A stretch of DNA of 54,477 nt from a bacterium (GCA_030605695.1 JAUWHX010000008.1:1-54477); one strand, 5' to 3'; numbered from the stretch's first letter, positions 14,962-24,169 are shown. Notes: generated by a model not told the origin, from the letters alone. Program-made: numbers and translations.

Positions 14962-17019
14962 TTACTTCATCAAAATCAGCTTCTTGGTTTCTTTGTAATC
15001 ATCTACCACAAGCTTCGCAAAATAGATGCCGGTTGTCAATCCTTTTGTGTCAAAGCTGACATTATAACTTCCAGCTTTCTTTTCTTCGCTTGCTAATGTT
15101 TTAACTATCCTTCCAGTTATATCGTAAATCTTTAATGAAATCTCGCTTTTGACTGGCAACTGATATTTGATAATTGCAGAGCCGACGACAGGATTCGGAT
15201 ATACTTTTAACTTTACACCTTTAACTTTCAACTTTTCACTTTCTTCTATTCCTGCACACGAATACTTTATCGTCACATAGTCATAACCAGTGCCTGAACC
15301 ATAACTCCATCCTGTCACATAAACATTGCCAGTTCCATCAAGTGCAATTGCATTTGCTACACTGTTATATTTTTCTATCCATTGTTTATCGCCAGAGTTA
15401 TTATACTTGATAGTACCACTATTTCCTGTTACATATACATTGCCTGCTCCATCCACTGCAATATCAGTTGCTTTATCAGAGCCATTGGATAGTCCGTTAT
15501 ATCTTCTAACCCACAGCGTATCACCGGAAGAATTATACTTGATAGTTGCATAGTCCTCAGAAGTACCTAATCCCATACTCCATCCCGTTACATACACATT
15601 ACCGTTTCCATCTACTACAATTTTCTTTGCCCAATCACCGCCATCACTTGGCCCGTTATATCTTGCTACCCACTGCTCTACACCTAAAGAATCATATTTC
15701 ACTGTTGCATAATCAAAGCTGGTGTCTGAATTATAACTACATCCTGTCACATATACATTTCCACTATCGTCAACTGCAATTGCATATGCCCAATCATCAC
15801 GGTACGGTCCATTATACTTTGCTACCCACTGTCTCTCACCCAAAGTATTATACTTTATCGTAATATAGGCAGCATTCGCAACCACACCCCACCCTGTTAC
15901 ATAAATATTGCCCGCATTATCAACTGTAATTGCATATGCATACTCAACGTCGTCCGGTTTGCCATATCTTGTCACCCATTGCTCCCTTCCTGAAGGATTA
16001 TATTTCACTGTCGCATAATCCTCAAAAGTCCAGTTATATCCCCAACTATATCCTGTCACATATACATTTCCACTACTGTCAATTGCAATTGCATATGCTA
16101 TGTCTTCTTTGTTGTCCGACCGATTGGTATATCTTGCTATCCACTGTTCTTCACCCAAAGTATTATACTTTACTGTCGCATAGTCCTCACCAGTGACTGA
16201 ATCCATGCTCGTTCCCGTCACACAGATATTGCCGTCTTTATCAACTGCAATTCCAGATGCATAATCATTGCCATTGTCTGGTCCGTTATATCTCCTAACC
16301 CACAGCGAGTCACCCGAAGAATTATACTTAATTGTCGCATAGTCATAAGAAGTGCCTGAACCTACGCTATATCCTGTCACATAAACATTACTACTATCAT
16401 CAACTGCAATTGCAGTTGTCCAATCAGTGCTATTGTCCGGCCCGTCATATCTTGCTACCCACACTGAGTCACCCAAGGAATTATACTTAATTGTTACATA
16501 ATCCTGCTTCGTGCCTGAACTTTCACTATATCCTGTCACATAGACATAGCCACTATCTATTGCAATTGCAGTTGCATAATCAGTGCCATTGTCTGGTCCG
16601 TCATATCTTGCTACCCACACTGAGTCACCCAAGGAATTATACTTAATTGTCGCACAGTCAGAATGAGTGCCTGAACCATAACTTCCTCCTGTCACATATA
16701 CATTGCCAGAATCATCAAGTGTAATTGCACTTGCAGCATCCCAACCATTGCCCGGTCCGTTATATCTTCTGACCCATAGTGTATCACCTGAAGAATTATA
16801 CTTGATTGTCGCATAGTCATTAGAAGTGCCTGAACCATAACTCCCTCCCGTAACATATACATTACCAGAACTATCAATTGCAATTGCAGATGCTTTATCA
16901 TAGTCATTGCCTGGTCCGTTATATCTTGCTACCCATAGCTCTGATGCAGAAGCAAGCTTCTGCACTCCAAAATCCGTGGACAGCACAAACATCATTATCA
17001 GAACAAATACTTTCTTCAT
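14962..17019 (-). CDS. Secreted SBBP-repeat beta-propeller protein with Por-type sorting domain, 685 aa
   Basis: A signal peptide (MKKVFVLIMMFVLSTDFG) leads into about eleven repeats of about 52 residues. Each has WVARYNGP, then AIAIDSSGNVYVTG, then DYATIKYNSSGD, which is the SBBP (seven-bladed beta-propeller) pattern. The C-terminal 80 residues are a type IX-like sorting domain (VYPNPVVGSAIIKYQLP, YDITGRIVKTLASEE, GIYFAKL, ETKKLILMK) very close to that of the gene next door. The protein is probably displayed on or released from the outer membrane. A 7-bp array (15203-15244) encodes the linker SEKLKVKGVKLKV. The repeats are also similar at nucleotide level, so copy number may vary between strains. 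Confidence 0.87.
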   Translation of the reverse strand: MKKVFVLIMMFVLSTDFGVQKLASASELWVARYNGPGNDYDKASAIAIDSSGNVYVTGGSYGSGTSNDYATIKYNSSGDTLWVRRYNGPGNGWDAASAITLDDSGNVYVTGGSYGSGTHSDCATIKYNSLGDSVWVARYDGPDNGTDYATAIAIDSGYVYVTGYSESSGTKQDYVTIKYNSLGDSVWVARYDGPDNSTDWTTAIAVDDSSNVYVTGYSVGSGTSYDYATIKYNSSGDSLWVRRYNGPDNGNDYASGIAVDKDGNICVTGTSMDSVTGEDYATVKYNTLGEEQWIARYTNRSDNKEDIAYAIAIDSSGNVYVTGYSWGYNWTFEDYATVKYNPSGREQWVTRYGKPDDVEYAYAITVDNAGNIYVTGWGVVANAAYITIKYNTLGERQWVAKYNGPYRDDWAYAIAVDDSGNVYVTGCSYNSDTSFDYATVKYDSLGVEQWVARYNGPSDGGDWAKKIVVDGNGNVYVTGWSMGLGTSEDYATIKYNSSGDTLWVRRYNGLSNGSDKATDIAVDGAGNVYVTGNSGTIKYNNSGDKQWIEKYNSVANAIALDGTGNVYVTGWSYGSGTGYDYVTIKYSCAGIEESEKLKVKGVKLKVYPNPVVGSAIIKYQLPVKSEISLKIYDITGRIVKTLASEEKKAGSYNVSFDTKGLTTGIYFAKLVVDDYKETKKLILMK
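15203..15244. repeat. 7-bp array (ACTTTTA)6 inside a coding sequence
   Basis: Six consecutive units of exactly 7 bp lie at the propeller/sorting-domain boundary of the SBBP protein, the same relative position as the array at 13596-13637. Confidence 0.85.
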
Positions 17020-17028
17020 TTTATTAAA

Positions 17029-17056
17029 TACATACTTCCTATTTCTAAAAAGTCAA
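17029..17056 (-). promoter_or_regulatory. Promoter of the SBBP propeller gene, near-leaderless
   Basis: On the minus strand TTGACT (17051-17056), a 16-bp spacer and TATGTA (17029-17034), then 9 bases to the ATG at 17019. Confidence 0.55.
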
Positions 17057-17103
17057 GTTTTTTATATCGTAGGCATACATTAGTTAACAAATTCACAAAT
17101 GTG

Positions 17104-17132
17104 TTGACAAAAGAAATAATTTAAAATAAGGT
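17104..17132 (+). promoter_or_regulatory. Promoter of the DUF89 gene, leaderless arrangement
   Basis: TTGACA (17104-17109), a 17-bp spacer and TAAGGT (17127-17132), followed by 7 bases and the ATG at 17140. Confidence 0.65.
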
Positions 17133-17139
17133 TTTAGGT

Positions 17140-17988
17140 ATGAAGATATATCCTGAATGTGTGCCTTGCTTCTTTAAACAGGCACTTACTACTCTCAGAA
17201 TGGCAACCCAAGATGAGAAGCTACATTTCAAAGGGCTGAAGGAAATCCTAAAACAGATGCCTGAACTTCTTAAACTGCCTACTCCGACTCATGTTGGCAG
17301 AGTAATTCATAACCTACCGAAAAAGATAGCTAATAATCCTGACCCCTATAAAGAAGCAAAAATCCGCAATACAGAACAGGCACTTAAGCTTTACCCCAAA
17401 CTAAAAGAACGAGTCAACAACTCAAAAGATAGACTGCTTGCAGCCATAAAAGTTGCAGTTGCTGGAAATATAATAGACTTTGCTTGTGGCTTTAATTTTA
17501 AGGAAGATTTGGAGCATACTCTTAATCTTGACTTCCAGGTTCTTGATTATAAAGAATTTAAAAGAGAACTGGAGGAAGTGGACGAGATACTATATTTAGC
17601 AGACAATGCAGGTGAGACTGTATTTGACCATGTGCTTATTGAGGAACTTAATAAGTTCAACAAAAAAGTATTGTATGCAGTAAGAGGCGTGCCAGTTCTT
17701 AATGACGCCACAGAAGAAGATGCAAGGAGAGCTGGCATACACGAGGTGGCTGAGATTATAAATTCAGGGACTGATGCACCTGGAGCTGTGCTTGAATATT
17801 GCACCCCAGAGTTCAGGAAATTATTTTATGAGAGTAAGCTCATAATAAGTAAGGGACAGGGGAACCTTGAAGCACTCTCTGAAGTAAAGGCGCCTATTTA
17901 TTTTCTTTTCAAGGTTAAGTGTCCGGGAGTTGCCCGTGAACTTGGAATGAATCTTGGAGATATAGTTTTCAAAAGAAATGCCAAATGA
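17140..17988 (+). CDS. DUF89 / ARMT1-like damage-control phosphatase, 282 aa
   Basis: The start, MKIYPECVPCFFKQAL, carries the CxxC pair typical of the prokaryotic DUF89 subfamily. The metal-site motif LADNAGETVFDHVLIEEL is at about 150-167, and the later ISKGQGNLEAL motif at about 237-247 marks the second half of the site. Characterised relatives are metal-dependent phosphatases acting on damaged or overflow sugar phosphates. There is no signal peptide, so it is cytosolic. The gene stands alone between divergent secreted-protein genes and the epimerase operon. The exact substrate is unknown. Confidence 0.9.
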   Translation: MKIYPECVPCFFKQALTTLRMATQDEKLHFKGLKEILKQMPELLKLPTPTHVGRVIHNLPKKIANNPDPYKEAKIRNTEQALKLYPKLKERVNNSKDRLLAAIKVAVAGNIIDFACGFNFKEDLEHTLNLDFQVLDYKEFKRELEEVDEILYLADNAGETVFDHVLIEELNKFNKKVLYAVRGVPVLNDATEEDARRAGIHEVAEIINSGTDAPGAVLEYCTPEFRKLFYESKLIISKGQGNLEALSEVKAPIYFLFKVKCPGVARELGMNLGDIVFKRNAK

Positions 17989-18043
17989 AGCATAGATATT
18001 AGAAACTTGCAGAATTCATTGAGCAGTTGAAGGGAATAAAAAC

Positions 18044-18072
18044 TTGACATTTTTAGGTTATGAAGGTAAATA
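18044..18072 (+). promoter_or_regulatory. Promoter of the epimerase-protease-serpin run
   Basis: TTGACA (18044-18049), a 17-bp spacer and TAAATA (18067-18072). The predicted transcript starts near 18079, giving a leader of about 56 bases before ATG 18135. Confidence 0.75.
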
Positions 18073-18134
18073 TGTAGGGACTTATGGACAAATCAGATAA
18101 ATCCGCTCAATCCGTTTACTAATAAATATTTACA

Positions 18135-19211
18135 ATGAAAATCACAGATTTATTGGTAAAGCGAATAGTTCTTCCGTTAAAACAGCCCTTTAAAATAGCT
18201 CTCGGGACTAATTTTGAATATGAAGGAGTAGTAATACAAATCCACACCGATGAGGGAATAAAGGGAATAGGTGAAGCTTCACCGAGTCCGAGAATTACAG
18301 GCGAAACCACAGGAACCGTGATTGATGTTATAGAAAGTAAAATAAAGCCACTTCTCATAGGCAAAAACCCGCTTGATATAGAAAAAATACTGGATGAGAT
18401 TAACTCTTCTATCCTATATAATTCATCAGCCAAGTGTGCAATTGATATTGCCCTCTATGATATACTCGGCAAACACGCAAAACTCCCTTTATACAAGCTG
18501 TTAGGCGGATTTAAGGAAGAGATAATAACTTCAGTCACGATTGGGATAAAAGGAGTCAAAGACACTGTGCTTGAGGCAAGAGAACTTGTATCCCAAGGTG
18601 CAAAAGTCTTGAAAATTAAAATAGGACTTGCTCCTGTTGAGGATGTAGAAAAGATAAAAGCCCTGCGAGAGGAAATAGGGCAGGGAGTAAAGATACGAGT
18701 AGATGCAAATCAAGGATATGAGCCAAGAGAGGCAATTCAGGTTTTAAATAAAATTGAGCAATATGAGATTGAATTTGCCGAGCAACCTGTGGCTTATTGG
18801 GATATACAAGGGCTCAAGCGAGTAAGGGATAGTGTGGATATTCCCATAATGGTGGATGAAGGTCTTCATTCAGCTCGTGATGCAATTAACTTAATAAGAG
18901 CCGATGCCTGCGACATATTTAACATAAAGCTTATGAAATCAGGCGGTATTGGAGAGGCGAGCAAGATTGCCAACATTGCAGAGGGTGCTGGAATCCCGTG
19001 TATGCTTGGATGTATGGTTGAAACGAGAATTGGAGTAGGTGCGGCAACTCATTTAGCATTAGCACTTAAAAACATAAAATATGCTGACCTTGATGGACAC
19101 TTATTCTTGAAAAAAGATGTAGTGGAAGGTGGAGTAATCACAGAAAAAGGGGTAGATAGAGTTACTTCCGAAGAGGGCATTGGGGTCAAGTTCATCAATG
19201 AAATGTTTTAG
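18135..19211 (+). CDS. Dipeptide (L-Ala-D/L-Glu type) epimerase, enolase superfamily, 358 aa
   Basis: This is a muconate-lactonizing subgroup fold. The N-terminal capping domain is followed by the barrel with the KxK pair at K160/K162 (LKIKIG), the first metal aspartate in VDANQGY (about D190), the second ligand in FAEQPV, the third in IMVDEGLHS, and the acid/base lysine in NIKLMKSGG (about K268). These match the spacing in Ala-Glu epimerases, which recycle murein peptides. Other dipeptide specificities cannot be excluded. It is the first gene of a run leading into the C25-like protease and the serpin, with 21 bp to the next gene. Confidence 0.88.
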   Translation: MKITDLLVKRIVLPLKQPFKIALGTNFEYEGVVIQIHTDEGIKGIGEASPSPRITGETTGTVIDVIESKIKPLLIGKNPLDIEKILDEINSSILYNSSAKCAIDIALYDILGKHAKLPLYKLLGGFKEEIITSVTIGIKGVKDTVLEARELVSQGAKVLKIKIGLAPVEDVEKIKALREEIGQGVKIRVDANQGYEPREAIQVLNKIEQYEIEFAEQPVAYWDIQGLKRVRDSVDIPIMVDEGLHSARDAINLIRADACDIFNIKLMKSGGIGEASKIANIAEGAGIPCMLGCMVETRIGVGAATHLALALKNIKYADLDGHLFLKKDVVEGGVITEKGVDRVTSEEGIGVKFINEMF

Positions 19212-19232
19212 AGTTAAGTTAAACGGAAAGAA

Positions 19233-21140
19233 ATGAAGTTATTATACATTATAAGTTTAGTTTTTGTATCAACGGTTCTCCTTGCAGATATTCCACGGGA
19301 TAAGGTTAAACTCCTTCGGTGGGCAGGACCTCCGGGCTCAAGACCAGGAACCTTTAAGGAGTGGATAGTTTCTCATCCATACACCAATTTCTCTGTTAGA
19401 TTAGACAAAACAGTTATTGGGAATCGCAAGTCAGGCACAGTTGCAATACTTATTGATTCCACTATCGCATCTTCGCTTACAAGTGAGGTTCATCAATTGA
19501 TGACCAATCTACAATGGGAGGGATATACCGTAAGTAGTTATGAAGTCTCGGGTGGCACACCAGCGAGTCTCCGGACCTTTCTTGAAGACATTTACATTCT
19601 TGACAATATTGAAGGAGCTCTATTCATTGGAGACCTTCCAGTAGCATGGTTTCAGGTTAAAAACGACTTCGGGACACGTGGCTATAGAGAATGGCCTATA
19701 GATCTCTTCTATATGGACCTTGATGGCGATTGGTTTGATACCCTGAAATACGACCCAGTTGACACTCTGATTCCCGGACAGGATGGTATCTATGATACCC
19801 ATTCTGGAAATGTGGCACCTGAAATATATATCGGTAGGTTAACACCAACTGGAATTGGCAACGACACACTTCTAATAAAAAATTACCTCTCTAAGGATAA
19901 TGCTTATCGCAATCATAGCATTGAGCTACAGCATAGAGCCCTGGTTTATATAGATGACGATTGGGAACCTTGGGCTTCTTATCATGCAAGGGAGGTTTCT
20001 ATTCTTTATCCCGATACTCTCGTGATTTCTGATTCCAACACAACCAGAGCAAGCGATTACAAAGTGAGACTTGATACTGTGAGAGAATGGGTCTCCGTCT
20101 TTGCTCATTCCTATCCAGGCAGTCATAAGTTTTACTACAACAATCATAGTTCCAAAGATTATTACTACTCTACAGAATATACCAGTCAGGACCCACCGGC
20201 GAATTTCTATAACCACTTTTGCTGTTCCTTTGCCCGATATACAACAAATGGTTATGGTGGAGGGAGAGCAATTTTTAATCAAAGTTACGGCGTTGGTGCT
20301 ATTGGCTCAACAAAGTCAGGTAGTATGCTCAGATTTAACTACTTCTATCAGCCTCTTTCGGAAGGGAAAAATATGGGTACTGCATTCAAGGAGTGGTGGG
20401 ATTATATTGCATCAGGTGGAATCACCTTTAATGAACTCTGCTGGCATTACGGGATGACCCTATTAGGAGACCCGTTCCTTAAACCTACAGGACATCCCAT
20501 GGATACCGTATCTCCTCAAATATCCAATACTACTGTTTGGTCTGACACAAGCTTACATGGCCCATTTCCTGTTTATTCTACGATTACAGACAACTGGAAA
20601 GTTGGCAAGTCACAACTCTGGTATAAAACAAGCATAGATACTAACTGGGTATCTCTGCAAATGGATACAACTGGAATAGCTAACGAATATCTGGCAGAAA
20701 TTCCATTCCAACCAACAATAGATACAGTATGGTATTATATCTATTGCGAGGATGTTGCTGTTCCTCCAAACGAAGCGAAAGACCCTGTAAATGCACCCAA
20801 TAGTTGTTATTCATTTGTTGCTGGATATGTCGGCACAGAACAAGGAGTTCCCAAAATACCCAAAGCATTCTTTGTCTCTCAGAACTATCCTAATCCATTT
20901 ATGAGCTTCACAGAAATAGAATATGGATTTCCTGAAGATACCAATATAAATATCACAATTTATAACATCTCAGGTCAAAAAGTAGCTGTTCTCGTGAATG
21001 AGCAGAAAAAAGCCGGGTATTATACTATCCGATGGAATGGGGAAAATAAATATGGCAAAAAAGTAGCAAACGGCATCTATTTCTATAGATTGGAATCTTG
21101 TAGCCATACAGCGACAAAAAAGATGTATTTTATAAGATGA
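19233..21140 (+). CDS. Gingipain-like (peptidase C25) secreted protease with Por-type sorting domain, 635 aa
   Basis: The signal peptide MKLLYIISLVFVSTVLLA precedes a C25-like catalytic region. ALFIGDLPVAWFQ (about 128-140) begins the core. The probable catalytic dyad is H292 in FAHSYPG and C330 or C331 in NHFCCSFARYT, the order and rough spacing seen in gingipains. An Ig-like segment follows, and the C-terminus is a type A sorting domain (SQNYPNPFMSFTEIEY, YNISGQKVAVLVNE, NGIYFYRL, KKMYFIR). The cysteine protease would be secreted across the outer membrane by a type IX-like system. The next gene, 9 bp on, is a secreted serpin, which suggests a protease/inhibitor pair. Confidence 0.85.
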   Translation: MKLLYIISLVFVSTVLLADIPRDKVKLLRWAGPPGSRPGTFKEWIVSHPYTNFSVRLDKTVIGNRKSGTVAILIDSTIASSLTSEVHQLMTNLQWEGYTVSSYEVSGGTPASLRTFLEDIYILDNIEGALFIGDLPVAWFQVKNDFGTRGYREWPIDLFYMDLDGDWFDTLKYDPVDTLIPGQDGIYDTHSGNVAPEIYIGRLTPTGIGNDTLLIKNYLSKDNAYRNHSIELQHRALVYIDDDWEPWASYHAREVSILYPDTLVISDSNTTRASDYKVRLDTVREWVSVFAHSYPGSHKFYYNNHSSKDYYYSTEYTSQDPPANFYNHFCCSFARYTTNGYGGGRAIFNQSYGVGAIGSTKSGSMLRFNYFYQPLSEGKNMGTAFKEWWDYIASGGITFNELCWHYGMTLLGDPFLKPTGHPMDTVSPQISNTTVWSDTSLHGPFPVYSTITDNWKVGKSQLWYKTSIDTNWVSLQMDTTGIANEYLAEIPFQPTIDTVWYYIYCEDVAVPPNEAKDPVNAPNSCYSFVAGYVGTEQGVPKIPKAFFVSQNYPNPFMSFTEIEYGFPEDTNINITIYNISGQKVAVLVNEQKKAGYYTIRWNGENKYGKKVANGIYFYRLESCSHTATKKMYFIR

Positions 21141-21149
21141 GGAGTTGAT

Positions 21150-22376
21150 ATGAACACAATTCATAGATTTTTGGTAGTTTCGTTAGTTGTGGCTGGACTG
21201 ATGCTCAGTTACGAAATAGTAGCTCTTTCTGATGTGACTGAGGCTGACAAGAAAACTGTAGTGGATGGAAATAATATGTTTGCACTTGATATCTATGCGG
21301 AGCTGAAGGCTCAAGAAGGCAACTTATTCTTTTCACCTTACAGTATCTCAACTGCCTTAGCAATGACCTATGCGGGTGCGCGAGGCAATACAGAGAAGCA
21401 AATGGCAGAAGTCTTGCATTTTGAGCTGGAGCAGGGGCGTCTGCATCCAACTTTTCATTCGCTAATCTCTCAACTAAACGCTCAAGGCAAGGGCTATCAA
21501 CTCAATATCGCCAACGCCCTGTGGGGACAGAAGGGCTATGGATTTCTTGAAGAGTTCCTTGAACTTACTAAAACTAACTACGGTGCAGGACTCAATGAGG
21601 TAGATTTTGTGAGAGATACAGAAGCTGCACGCAAGACTATCAATACCTGGGTTGAAAAGAAAACAGAAGACAAGATTAAAAACCTTATCAAGCCGGGAAT
21701 CCTTGATGCTCTCACAGTTCTCGTCCTGACCAATGCTATCTACTTCAAGGGTAATTGGGCGAGCCAGTTCGAGAAGAAAGAGACCAAAGATTCAAAATTT
21801 TATGTGAGAGCCGATAAGACAATCAAGGTGCCTACGATGTATCAAAAGGAGAAATTCAAGTATATGGAAACAGACGGGTTCCAAGCAATTGAATTACCCT
21901 ATGTGGATAATGAATTGTCTATGGTAATCCTGTTGCCGAAAAAGAGAGATGGCCTCGTTGAGCTTGAGAATTCGCTTGCTTCAGATAGCATAGACAAATG
22001 GTTAGGAAATCTACGACGGCAGGAAGTTATGGTCTATCTACCGAAGTTTAAAATGACTTCAGAATTCAGGTTAGACACAGTACTTGCGTCTATGGGTATG
22101 CCTGATGCTTTCGTATGTCCTCCGGCAGATTTCTCAGGAATGAATGATAGGGAGAGCTTGTTTATATCAGCAGTAATCCATAAAGCTTTTGTGGATGTGA
22201 ACGAAGAAGGCACTGAGGCAGCAGCGGCAACTGCTGTGGTGATAGCAGAGGAGATAGGCGTAGGCGTACACCGAGTTCCAGTTTTCCGTGCAGACCATCC
22301 TTTCATATTCGTAATTCGGGATGTCAGTTCTGGGAGTATCCTCTTCTTAGGCAGAGTAGTGAATCCACTAAAATAA
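21150..22376 (+). CDS. Secreted serpin, 408 aa
   Basis: The full serpin fold is present: NLFFSPYSISTALAMTYAGARG near the start, TVLVLTNAIYFKGNWASQF in the breach region, FQAIELPYVDNELSMVILLP, and the C-terminal HPFIFVIRDVSSGSILFLGR. The reactive loop hinge EEGTEAAAATA (E352 onward) has the small residues needed for insertion, so it should be inhibitory. The loop beyond the hinge (AVVIAEEIGVGVHRVPVF) is several residues longer than in alpha-1-antitrypsin, so P1 cannot be fixed. The N-terminal hydrophobic segment points to export. AGGAG at the start is a good ribosome site. The preceding C25-like protease is an obvious possible partner; some serpins do inhibit cysteine proteases. Confidence 0.93.
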   Translation: MNTIHRFLVVSLVVAGLMLSYEIVALSDVTEADKKTVVDGNNMFALDIYAELKAQEGNLFFSPYSISTALAMTYAGARGNTEKQMAEVLHFELEQGRLHPTFHSLISQLNAQGKGYQLNIANALWGQKGYGFLEEFLELTKTNYGAGLNEVDFVRDTEAARKTINTWVEKKTEDKIKNLIKPGILDALTVLVLTNAIYFKGNWASQFEKKETKDSKFYVRADKTIKVPTMYQKEKFKYMETDGFQAIELPYVDNELSMVILLPKKRDGLVELENSLASDSIDKWLGNLRRQEVMVYLPKFKMTSEFRLDTVLASMGMPDAFVCPPADFSGMNDRESLFISAVIHKAFVDVNEEGTEAAAATAVVIAEEIGVGVHRVPVFRADHPFIFVIRDVSSGSILFLGRVVNPLK

Positions 22377-22382
22377 ACTGAG

Positions 22383-23141
22383 ATGAAGAAAATTGGAATT
22401 ATTATACTTGCCGCTGGAGTTGGGAAGCGGATGAAATCTAAGATTCCAAAGGTTATGCACAAATTGTGTGGAAAAACGATGCTCTCTTATGTAATAAACA
22501 CTGCATTAGCTTTGAATCCAGAAAAAACTGTGATTGTAATAAATCCGAAGATGGATAAAAATAAATTAGTAGGAGTATATCACAATGCGTCCCTACATTT
22601 CGTAATTCAGGACCCACCTCGTGGGACAGGAGATGCAGTATTGCAAGCCGAGCCCATTTTCAAAAACTTTAATGGCTCTGTCCTTGTCCTCTGCGGAGAT
22701 GTGCCATTAATTACACCTCACACTTTGATTGAACTCAAGAATTTCCATTATAATGCAAAGAGTTCTTGCACTATTCTTACTGCCATCCCTCCAAATCCAA
22801 GTTTGTATGGCAAGATTGTGAGAAAAGGGGAAGAAGTATTAAAAATAGTAGAAGATTCTGATGCTTCTCCAGAGGAAAAGAAAATAAGTGAAATAAATAC
22901 AGGAATTTATGTTTTTGACTGTAAAGAGCTATTTAAGGCTCTGCATAAAATTGACCCGTCAAATGTTCAAAAGGAATATTATCTCACAGATACCATAGAG
23001 ATTTTATGTAATGAGGGAAAACGAGTCAGTGCTTTTCGTGCATCAGATTGGCAGGAGGTCTCAGGAATAAATACAAGAAAAGCACTTGCAGAAGTAGAAA
23101 ATGTGCTTCAAACTCAAACAATTAAAAAATTACAAGATTGA
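22383..23141 (+). CDS. GlmU-like N-acetylglucosamine-1-phosphate uridylyltransferase, catalytic domain only, 252 aa
   Basis: The opening IILAAGVGKRMKSKIPKVMH is the GlmU pyrophosphorylase signature, followed by GTGDAVLQAEP, VLCGDVPLI, ILTAIPPNPSLYGKIV, EINTGIYVFD and KEYYLTDTIEIL. The left-handed beta-helix acetyltransferase domain of GlmU is absent: the protein stops at residue 252 where full GlmU continues for about 200 residues. It would make UDP-GlcNAc from GlcNAc-1-P, provided acetylation is done elsewhere. The end (TIKKLQD) runs into a short-period repeat at 23116-23206. Truncation by repeat and natural single-domain architecture are both possible. Confidence 0.85.
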   Translation: MKKIGIIILAAGVGKRMKSKIPKVMHKLCGKTMLSYVINTALALNPEKTVIVINPKMDKNKLVGVYHNASLHFVIQDPPRGTGDAVLQAEPIFKNFNGSVLVLCGDVPLITPHTLIELKNFHYNAKSSCTILTAIPPNPSLYGKIVRKGEEVLKIVEDSDASPEEKKISEINTGIYVFDCKELFKALHKIDPSNVQKEYYLTDTIEILCNEGKRVSAFRASDWQEVSGINTRKALAEVENVLQTQTIKKLQD

Positions 23142-23206
23142 AGATTTGAAGATTGCAGATACATTTCTAATCTTTTAATCTTTAATCTTCTAATCTTTAA
23201 ATTTCA
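23116..23206. repeat. Heptamer-like AAGATTG / AATCTTT repeat tract
   Basis: Units of AAGATTG or AAGATTT (to about 23160) are followed by AATCTTT-type units (23167-23200). The two halves are reverse complements, so the tract can form a long imperfect hairpin between the GlmU-like gene and the LytR_C gene. Confidence 0.75.
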
Positions 23207-23226
23207 AGAAGGAGCATCAATAGAAA

Positions 23227-23718
23227 ATGCAATACTCCAATAAAGAAATTAAGACTTTACGTAAAGAAGCGCTGAAGCTTACTGATACTCCCAGCAGAAA
23301 AGGTAAGTTGCTAAGTTTGATTCTCTTCCTGCTCGGCATTTTTTGCATCTTGTATCTTGTGTCCGGCGGCAAGGAATTTATAGAAACAAGGATTGAGCTC
23401 AGGCAAAAAGACTTAAGCAAGATAAGAGTGGAAGTTTTAAATGGAACAGAGATTGGTGGACTTGCAGAACGAATTGCCGAAGAACTGCGAAAAAAGGGTC
23501 TTGATGTTTTAGGGTACGGAAATGCAGATAAGAAATTAGAGAAAACTGTGATAATTGACAGAAGAGACCATGCCTTGAAAAATGCACGGCTTGTTCGAGA
23601 GGTTTTACGACAAGGGAAAATAACTTTTGAACCTCATCCATTACAACTTTTAGAAGTAACGGTAGTTCTGGGTAAGGATTTTAAAATCCACGAGAAAACA
23701 TCTATTATCAACAAGTGA
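23227..23718 (+). CDS. Membrane-anchored LytR_C-domain protein, 163 aa
   Basis: A short cytosolic N-terminus is followed by one membrane segment (LLSLILFLLGIFCILYLV, about residues 22-39). The rest is the LytR/CpsA/Psr C-terminal domain: IRVEVLNGTEIGGLAERIAE (about 73-92) and a final LLEVTVVLGKDF. This domain often sits after the LCP ligase domain or alone in envelope proteins, as here; its biochemical role is not settled. Its stop overlaps the GTG start of rsfS (GTGA), so the two are probably translated together, and AAGGAG upstream is a reasonable ribosome site. Confidence 0.82.
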   Translation: MQYSNKEIKTLRKEALKLTDTPSRKGKLLSLILFLLGIFCILYLVSGGKEFIETRIELRQKDLSKIRVEVLNGTEIGGLAERIAEELRKKGLDVLGYGNADKKLEKTVIIDRRDHALKNARLVREVLRQGKITFEPHPLQLLEVTVVLGKDFKIHEKTSIINK

Positions 23719-24044
23719 TTCCTAAAAGAATAGCCCAACGGATAGCTCAAGTTCTCCTTGATAAAAAAGCAGAAGATGTTGTGATTATGAATCTCAGGAA
23801 AGTTACGGATATGACTTATTATTTTGTGGTTTGTACAGCTAACTCCGCCACTCACTCAAAGGCTCTTGCAAGAACACTTGAGGAAAAAATGGGGTCCCCC
23901 TGGCACCTTGAGGGCTATTCTCATGGGCATTGGATTTTATTAGATTACGTAGATGTAGTTGCCCACGTTTTCTTAAAAGATACGCGTGAATATTACGGAC
24001 TTGAGACCTTGTGGGGTGATGTTCCTACGGAGAAAATGGAATAA
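23715..24044 (+). CDS. rsfS: Ribosomal silencing factor RsfS
   Basis: The sequence is 109 residues with a GTG start inside the overlap with the upstream gene. The family motifs are complete: AEDVVIMNLRKVTDMTYYFVV, then HLEGYSHGHWILLDYVDVVAHVF and REYYGLETLWGD at the end. RsfS binds ribosomal protein uL14 and blocks subunit joining when growth slows. It lies directly ahead of the dcw cluster, separated by a strong hairpin (24098-24138). Confidence 0.95.
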   Translation: MIPKRIAQRIAQVLLDKKAEDVVIMNLRKVTDMTYYFVVCTANSATHSKALARTLEEKMGSPWHLEGYSHGHWILLDYVDVVAHVFLKDTREYYGLETLWGDVPTEKME

Positions 24045-24097
24045 TCGTAGTTACCCCTCTTCTATAACTCCCGTCCAAAAAAATAATCCTTAAACTA

Positions 24098-24138
24098 CTA
24101 TGTGTTGTAGGTAATCAAACACAAAATACAACATATAG
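24098..24138. terminator. 12-bp-stem hairpin between rsfS and mraZ
   Basis: CTATGTGTTGTA (24098-24109) pairs with TACAACATATAG (24127-24138), with one G-T wobble and a 17-nt loop. There is no T-run directly after it, so it is either a weak terminator for rsfS or a protein-binding palindrome upstream of the mraZ promoter. Confidence 0.6.
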
Positions 24139-24169
24139 AAACAACCCCAAAAACCCTTCTTTTTTCCCC

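Noticed and set aside
15326-16196. Plus-strand frames opposite the SBBP gene
   Set aside because: They are shadows of the repeated propeller blades on the minus strand.
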